Positions 58,530 through 64,000 of a stretch of DNA of 64,000 nt are shown one piece after another. This DNA comes from Emergomyces orientalis (Eukaryota > Ascomycota > Eurotiomycetes > Onygenales > Ajellomycetaceae). The notes below the pieces were generated by a model. It had not been told where the DNA came from and did no database searches. It saw only the letters and a list, made by a program, of their open reading frames with translations. How positions within the stretch are numbered: position 1 is the stretch's first letter; each line of letters opens with the position of its first letter. The stretch spans positions 1,798,001-1,862,000 of the forward strand of contig MOWL01000067.1 of the NCBI GenBank assembly GCA_002110485.1, given 5' to 3'. The position numbers and the translations under genes are program-made.

Positions 58530-59441
58530 TTATTTCAAGATAACAATCAAGATCACCAGGACGATGATTAACCCGATGATGGTCATCAAGCTACGGCTCT
58601 CGCCTGCGTTGCGTCGGAATTTCCCTAATCTCTTTTTTGCGCTCTCTAATCTGCTCGCATGGCGATCTACGTGACCATCCACTTCATCTAGTAGGGCTAT
58701 GTGTCCCTCCAATTCATCTCCGATTTGAATACTGAGCTCGTGCTGCCGCCCAATAGACTCTCCAAGGCGATCGAGTTGATCATCCTGCTCTTGAATGACC
58801 AGGGCGTGATGCGCGTGGATGTCGGGATTTGAAAGAGTGGAGTGATTCAATGCTGGCGGAGAAGGGGAGTCGCGATAAGGATGAAGAAGAGCTCTCCGGT
58901 TGGGATCCTCTTCCTCAGCAGTCGCGGTGAGAGTGTCAGTGAACCTGACAGATTTGGAAATTGGATGTTGAGGAGTAGGATGCTTTAGGGTTGTTGATGT
59001 GCTGCTCGCATGGGCAAAATCATCGGCCAGAGAGGAATCGTTGGGAGTTTTTAGGGTAGGATCTGACGAGGAGTCGTTGGTTCCATAGAATTGTGAAGTG
59101 AGGCCATCTAATTGCTGTTTCAGACTGATTTTTTGCTCTCTCAGTTCTGCGGATGTTCTGAATAAGTGGCGGACAGGATTAGTAGGCCACTCCAAAGAAT
59201 GAATTTGCATGTAATTTGCCAGAACTATAAGGTATCATTTGGCTTACGAGTCATCATTCTCCTCGAGACGAGCAATTTGCGAATCGAGCGATTCAATACC
59301 TTCCCGCAAAGATTCTAGCGAGCGGGATATTTCACCATCCTGCGAATTAGGTTCGAGTCTTAGGGATATTGCCCTTTGCCGTTCCAGAAGAGACAACTTT
59401 ATGTGATCGGCGAGTAGGAAGAGTTGTGATGGATTGCTCAT
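58530..59441 (-). CDS. SYN8: Endosomal Qc-SNARE Syn8 (syntaxin-8 type)
   Basis: Tail-anchored SNARE acting in endosome and Golgi traffic. Exons are 59248-59441 and 58530-59157 on the minus strand, giving 273 residues; the first ATG is 59441 (the frame extends to a TTG upstream that is not a likely start). The N-terminal half is helical (LLADHIKLSLLERQRAISL, SLESLREGIESLDSQIARLE), then a Ser/Thr/Pro/Asp-rich linker. The SNARE motif runs LVIQEQDDQLDRLGESIGRQ HELSIQIGDELEGHIALLDE, with the central Gln in SIQIGDEL. A single C-terminal membrane anchor (SLMTIIGLIIVLVILIVIL) ends the protein. Length is normal. Confidence 0.9.
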
Positions 59442-60075
59442 TGTTGCGACTGTTCTCAAGCAAACGGGAGGGCAAAGAGCTGATGCCTAGCAGCGAAACA
59501 ACGAACTCAGCGCTATGTACGGTACGTTAGAAGAAGGGCGCAACAACTCTGTTGGAGGCCTTCTATCGACGGTTACAACTGAAGGACTGAGGGCGAGATG
59601 CTGATGCGGATGGAGATGGAAGAGATATATTTAGCATGCGTGAAGCCTAGAGGCTGATGTTTCAACCCACCCAAACTCTTGCAGAAAACGCTTGATGCCT
59701 ACGGTAATGGCACGGTAATTTTATGCACAGGTGTGTATCTGATCATACAGGATTATCGCATAAATCACGTGACATAGTTATGCCAAGGAGGAATATCGCC
59801 ATGATGCGCTTCTAACAACATCCCAACCTCCAACCGCGCATCATTTTGATATTTTGGACCTATCTAAGAGTGTACACTTTGACGATACATAGACATAAAG
59901 AAGGCTGGAGTTATCAGCTATAGAAATTGACATCAACTTTACCATTTTCCTTAATCATATTTCATTTTTATCAAAAAAACAAAAACACATAAGCTTTCAG
60001 CCAAGCAGGCGCTGCAATACAATATCAAGGAATACGTTCACGCTCATCAGCTCAACTCCATGGCATTCTCGCTTC
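59442..60075. other. Intergenic region, no gene seen
   Basis: About 630 bases between two tandem minus-strand genes: the promoter of Syn8 and the 3' end of the NRPS-like gene. Nothing else recognised. Confidence 0.5.
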
Positions 60076-63000
60076 TCATACACCTCTTTCCCTCAAAACT
60101 GTTCGCAGCGTTTCGGAAAATTTGGCTACATACTCTGGATTCAACATTGTATAATGCGCTCCCTGTACATTGTGGAATCTCACATCCTCTCTCACGAATT
60201 CTTTCCATGCTGCTAATCTAGTCTCGACCCAATCTTTTCTGTTCTTAGCAACGTGGCTTAGAGGGTCCGCCACGAACACATCCATGCACTTGATGTTACC
60301 CGAGGGATCGTAGTTGACTGCCATGTTTTGCGTGTTGAACGCAAGACCCACCCACATTAGATAATAATCTTCAGTGAGTCCTAGCTCGTCCCACCTGGCT
60401 TGATCGGAGTGTTTCCTTAGATAACGAATAGCGTCCAGGCGACGGTTTTCGTGTTCAAACGCGCAGAGGGTAGGCTTATGAGTGTAGGCTGTTGCCTCAT
60501 CCATCAACCCGACGAAGTAGAAGAGATGGATAACACACTCGTCCCATAAAAGCTCGCGCATGCGGAACTTTATGTACGGTGGGAGGTTCCAGCTGCCGCA
60601 GTACCGCACCTCATCCCCATCGCGCTCAAGCAGCTTCGTTACTTCAAACGCCACCATGCCACCAAACGAGTAGCCGGCGATCGCGTAAGGCCCCTTTGGT
60701 TGCCGTTCCTTGATTGCAGAATGGTACGTCTCGAAGACCTCTTGTAGTGATTCAAACGGTGTCTCGCCTTCGGCAGCATTGAATCCCCTGGCGCGGAAGG
60801 CGTAGACAGGACGGTCAGTTATGTGGTGAGCCAGGTTGACGAAAACGAGGACTTCACTGACACCAGGGTGAACAAGCCATAGAGGTGCCTTGTTTCCGAA
60901 GGGCTGGAGTGTCACAACAGGGTCGTACTCATGTTTTCCGTGACTTGTGGCAGTGGTAGTATGCTTTGCGAGACCCTTCACTGTGGGATGATTTAGGAGG
61001 TCAGTCAGATGAATGGGCTTTAAGAGCTGTAGCTCCTTGTTGATACGCTGCATTATTGCCACGAGGTCCATCGATGTGGCTCCCGTTGCAAGAACAGAGT
61101 CATTGACCCCAAAATCGTCCTCATCTGGTATTTCGAGTTGCTCTTGGATGATCTCGAGAATGGCGGCCTCTGTAGACGACTCTACCTCGCCACGAGTCTT
61201 TTGACGATACTGTTTGATTGCCTCGTCGTTAAAGGCCTGTTGGGCCGCGAAGCTCCCTTCTTCTAAGGCTGCCTTCAACTTCGCTCGAGAGAGTTTTCCA
61301 AGTGTTGACTTGGGCATATCTTGGGGTCGTAGTGGTACTACTCGTGGACGGGACCGAGTACGCAAACTGGCAACTCGAACAATGGTGCCTTGCGTTTCGA
61401 AGCGGGCTTCATCGTCTGCCTCGTCATATGAGGGTAGGTAGAGTATAGCAACAACTTCAGTATCCTTTGTCGCATCACGTGTACCGAAGCAGCAAAAGTA
61501 GCTTGCTGTGGTACCGGGGATTTCAGCCTGTTCGAGTGCTGCGTCGAGCTCGTGCGGGAGGTACTTCACCCCGTTTATATTGACCATTTCCTTTGTGCGA
61601 CCATCAAGGTGAAGATGACCGTTTTTGTCGATATAAGCCAAATCGCCTGTCCGGAACCAGCCATCACTGGTAAATGCTTCTGCCGTGGCTCTCTCACTAT
61701 TGTAATAACCTTTGAAGATCACGTCGCCAGCCAACTCTAGACTGCCTCGCTCTCCGACTTGTGCCTCGATTCCGGTACCGTCGAGCGTGGTGATGCGCAT
61801 ACAAATACCCGGCATGCATTTGCCGAGTGACGCAAACTCTAAATTCTCCGCGCGGTCGTAGCTTGGGCACTGACTGTTGAATATGCATCCGGCACATGTC
61901 TCAGTCATGCCAAATGAGGGCTTGAAGACATCGTCTGGTGCGCCATATTTCCGAAGCAGAGATTGGAGGCCAACGCAAACGTCTGTAACGCTTGCTTCAC
62001 CTCCGGTGTCTAGATACAGGGTTTGCAAGTTCAAATCTGCATCCAATGCGGATGTCTTACCCGACTCAAGCTGTCTTCGCAGTTTGGCAAGGAGGAAGTT
62101 GGGCGAGAAGGTCCGCGAGACACGGTGACGGCTAATAAGGTTCAGAAGTCGTACAGGATCGACTAGCACATCAGATGCCGGGACCTGAACTTGCGATACC
62201 TTCGACACAATGGCAAATATGTGGCAATGGACGAGGTTAGCTACGTGGTCCATATTAACCCACGAGAGAAATGGGCTATTTGGATGTTGCAAGTTGGCGA
62301 CCTCTTTTTTCCCACGAAAAGCTACAAGTAGCTGATGGTGGGTTAGCGGTACCGCTTTTGCGTTGCCACTGCTCCCCGAGGTGAGCATCAGAGCGACCAC
62401 GTCAGAAGGAGAAGGTTGGAAAGATAAGGGCTGTGAGGTTTTCATGGATGATCCGGTTTGGATATCGTCAATGATAAACGTGTTAATGTGGTATTTTCCG
62501 TTTTGCTCCTTGAAAGGCCCCAGTAGAGACCGCCGAGTGAGGCAAATCGGCTGGTTGAGCGTGCTGCGAAGATGGCTCAGATGCTTCTGCCTATCAAGCG
62601 GGTTCTGACTGAGCATTCCGGGGCTGGTGATGGCCGGAAGTGCACCAGTTAACAAAACAGACCAGTACCAAACGATGGTGTCTATGGTATTGTCGAAGTG
62701 GATGAGCACGACAGCTCCAGACTTAGAGAGGCCTTGCTGGTGCAACCGATTTGCGTTCTCTTCCGCCTGCTGAAGCAGCTCCCTGTAGGAGAGCTGGCTG
62801 GGTGCCGAGGGTTCGCTCATGTTTTTGGACTGGTATGCTATGATACCTTCAGTTACCTCTCTGGCAGCATGTCGCAAGGCATCAATAATGTTGTCGAAGT
62901 CGTATTGATGTCGTGGGATCACCGTGGCTGGAGCGGCGCCATCGGTGCTAGGTTTAGACACCATGGGTATCATTTCATCCCCCACGTTTGGTTTGCGTTG

Positions 63001-63165
63001 ACGTTTGTACAATCGAGGGGACCATTTTAATGCACTGGGAATGAAATCTGGTTGCTGCAGAGACTTATATAAAAGCTGGGAGGGAGGGGTGGGTGCCAAT
63101 CGGTCCCATTCAGGATGGAGGCCCTGATACCAACACTTTTCGGAAGCCCATATTTCTGGCTGCAT
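60076..63165 (-). CDS. Stand-alone NRPS-like enzyme, A-T-TE architecture
   Basis: Single-exon minus-strand gene of 1029 residues. After about 75 N-terminal residues, an adenylation domain is clear: SYRELLQQAEENANRL, the phosphate loop LTSGSSGNAKAVPLTHHQ (about 259-276), FGMTETCAG (about 415), GWFRTGDLAYIDKNGHLHLD and GRTKEMVNINGVKY. A carrier domain near residue 695 has GATSMDLVAIMQRI, where the Ser is the expected phosphopantetheine site. A thioesterase-type alpha/beta-hydrolase domain begins near 765 (PLWLVHPGVSEVLVF) with nucleophile motif GYSFGG (about 828), an Asp candidate in VADPLSH and a His in GAHYTMLNP. No condensation or reductase domain is present. This layout matches fungal enzymes such as atromentin or terrequinone-type synthetases that join aryl-pyruvic acids, but also other acyl-adenylating synthetases; the product is unknown. 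A shorter start near Met65 is possible. No tailoring genes are visible in the window. Confidence 0.88.
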   Translation of the reverse strand: MQPEIWASEKCWYQGLHPEWDRLAPTPPSQLLYKSLQQPDFIPSALKWSPRLYKRQRKPNVGDEMIPMVSKPSTDGAAPATVIPRHQYDFDNIIDALRHAAREVTEGIIAYQSKNMSEPSAPSQLSYRELLQQAEENANRLHQQGLSKSGAVVLIHFDNTIDTIVWYWSVLLTGALPAITSPGMLSQNPLDRQKHLSHLRSTLNQPICLTRRSLLGPFKEQNGKYHINTFIIDDIQTGSSMKTSQPLSFQPSPSDVVALMLTSGSSGNAKAVPLTHHQLLVAFRGKKEVANLQHPNSPFLSWVNMDHVANLVHCHIFAIVSKVSQVQVPASDVLVDPVRLLNLISRHRVSRTFSPNFLLAKLRRQLESGKTSALDADLNLQTLYLDTGGEASVTDVCVGLQSLLRKYGAPDDVFKPSFGMTETCAGCIFNSQCPSYDRAENLEFASLGKCMPGICMRITTLDGTGIEAQVGERGSLELAGDVIFKGYYNSERATAEAFTSDGWFRTGDLAYIDKNGHLHLDGRTKEMVNINGVKYLPHELDAALEQAEIPGTTASYFCCFGTRDATKDTEVVAILYLPSYDEADDEARFETQGTIVRVASLRTRSRPRVVPLRPQDMPKSTLGKLSRAKLKAALEEGSFAAQQAFNDEAIKQYRQKTRGEVESSTEAAILEIIQEQLEIPDEDDFGVNDSVLATGATSMDLVAIMQRINKELQLLKPIHLTDLLNHPTVKGLAKHTTTATSHGKHEYDPVVTLQPFGNKAPLWLVHPGVSEVLVFVNLAHHITDRPVYAFRARGFNAAEGETPFESLQEVFETYHSAIKERQPKGPYAIAGYSFGGMVAFEVTKLLERDGDEVRYCGSWNLPPYIKFRMRELLWDECVIHLFYFVGLMDEATAYTHKPTLCAFEHENRRLDAIRYLRKHSDQARWDELGLTEDYYLMWVGLAFNTQNMAVNYDPSGNIKCMDVFVADPLSHVAKNRKDWVETRLAAWKEFVREDVRFHNVQGAHYTMLNPEYVAKFSETLRTVLRERGV

Positions 63166-64000
63166 CCACAGAATGCGTCATATTGTATTAATCACTGCCC
63201 CTCCACTCTCCTCGAGGATCAAGCACCATAGCATAGCCCTATATCAACATGCTACAGAGTCAACCACACTTACAATGTTTTTACCTTTTAAGGTTATTGC
63301 TATCGTGCTTTATACGACAACATGACACACTTGCAGCTATGACGAATTTTCGTATACGAGAGTCGAGACACATTTTGTTTTCTCTCAGGACGGAGCACGG
63401 GATGGCAAAAGGCTGGCAACGCTTTTGAAGACTCGAGTGGTTCTCACTATTCATATCAAAAGGGGTCATGGATCTTCTGATTCGCTTGCCTATTTCAGGC
63501 AAAATGAAATCAACGCTATGGGGAAACAATCCCAAAGTTAATTCGACACCGGCCGTTAAATCCCTAAAATTCGGTTTGAAATGCTGGAAACTCTAATCAT
63601 TCATTATGTGGCTCAGATAACATGGGTTTAACATTCTAGACATTTCCTTAGTGTTGCTGACCCAGCGAATCATGCACTTCCAGTGCACATATCAGCTCAA
63701 CTCATCTACTGTGATACCCTGGAAATTGAAGCTAGCCGACCTATTGCCGGTTGTGGCCATTGTCTGTGGGATCACAAAACCGGATTACTGCTCTCTTTTA
63801 AGGCAGCATCATAACTCGTTACCGTTTTTATTATTACAAAAGGGGAGGGCTGCTAAACGACCGCAGAAATCTCTACCTCTGAAGAAAGGAGTTATATATA
63901 TAGGGATATTCTTGCATAGCTTCACCGCCTCTGATTATTCGACAACGCTGTTGATTTTCATCACCTTAAAACTTGATCTCTTGAGTCGTTAGCACTGCAG
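63166..64000. other. Right-edge region upstream of the NRPS-like gene
   Basis: About 830 bases holding the presumed promoter of the NRPS-like gene. Short frames at 63281-63535 (-) and 63651-63992 (+) show no conserved features, and the second begins at a non-conserved position near the edge. No other feature is supported. Confidence 0.5.

Noticed and set aside
63651..63992. 113-codon + strand frame at the right edge
   Set aside because: It has no recognisable domain, its composition matches the flanking spacer, and it begins at a non-ATG codon.

Overview
This is a stretch of nuclear genome from a filamentous ascomycete. It has short GT-AG introns of about 50 to 360 nt, long AT-rich intergenic spaces with many microsatellites, and fungal-specific families. 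A member of the Eurotiomycetes, perhaps Onygenales, is the best guess, but the sequence alone does not fix the genus. No prokaryotic features, rRNA, convincing tRNA, CRISPR array or intact transposon were found.

I support 19 protein genes. From left to right: a secreted pepsin-like aspartic protease (2105-3650, +); an Arc1-type tRNA-binding cofactor (5168-6547, +); a secreted kelch-repeat protein (7354-8388, +); an Anp1/Mnn9-family Golgi mannosyltransferase with a first exon I rebuilt (10519-12345, +); cohesion factor Dcc1 (14037-15569, +); a LYC1-type lysine N-acetyltransferase (15857-17032, -); an RNF216-like RBR ubiquitin ligase (18446-21204, +); Rev7 HORMA protein (23317-24486, -); importin Kap114 (26801-30158, +); ubiquitin-activating enzyme Uba1 (31833-35186, +); glutathionyl-hydroquinone reductase Ecm4 (35855-37479, +); a TRZ/ATZ-type amidohydrolase (38440-40334, +); the calcium-regulated mitochondrial carrier Sal1 with eight exons (41354-43638, -); cyclin C/Ssn8 (44252-45313, +); an unrecognised 220-residue protein (49587-50330, +); an aquaporin with an altered first NPA motif (53216-54485, -); a small unrecognised, probably mitochondrial protein (56952-57576, +); SNARE Syn8 (58530-59441, -); and an NRPS-like A-T-TE enzyme (60076-63165, -).

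Most genes are core housekeeping functions: tRNA charging, glycosylation, cohesion and translesion repair, ubiquitin activation and ligation, nuclear import, Mediator kinase, vesicle fusion. They are not organised as a pathway cluster. The accessory items are the protease, kelch protein, amidohydrolase, aquaporin and the stand-alone NRPS-like enzyme at the right edge, whose possible cluster partners would lie beyond the window. Two non-coding domains stand out: about 4.3 kb upstream and 2.9 kb downstream of the 220-residue protein gene, and the repeat- and purine-rich 2.1 kb between the RBR ligase and Rev7.

Exon boundaries were read by hand from GT/AG sites, reading-frame phase and family conservation. 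No transcript data were available.
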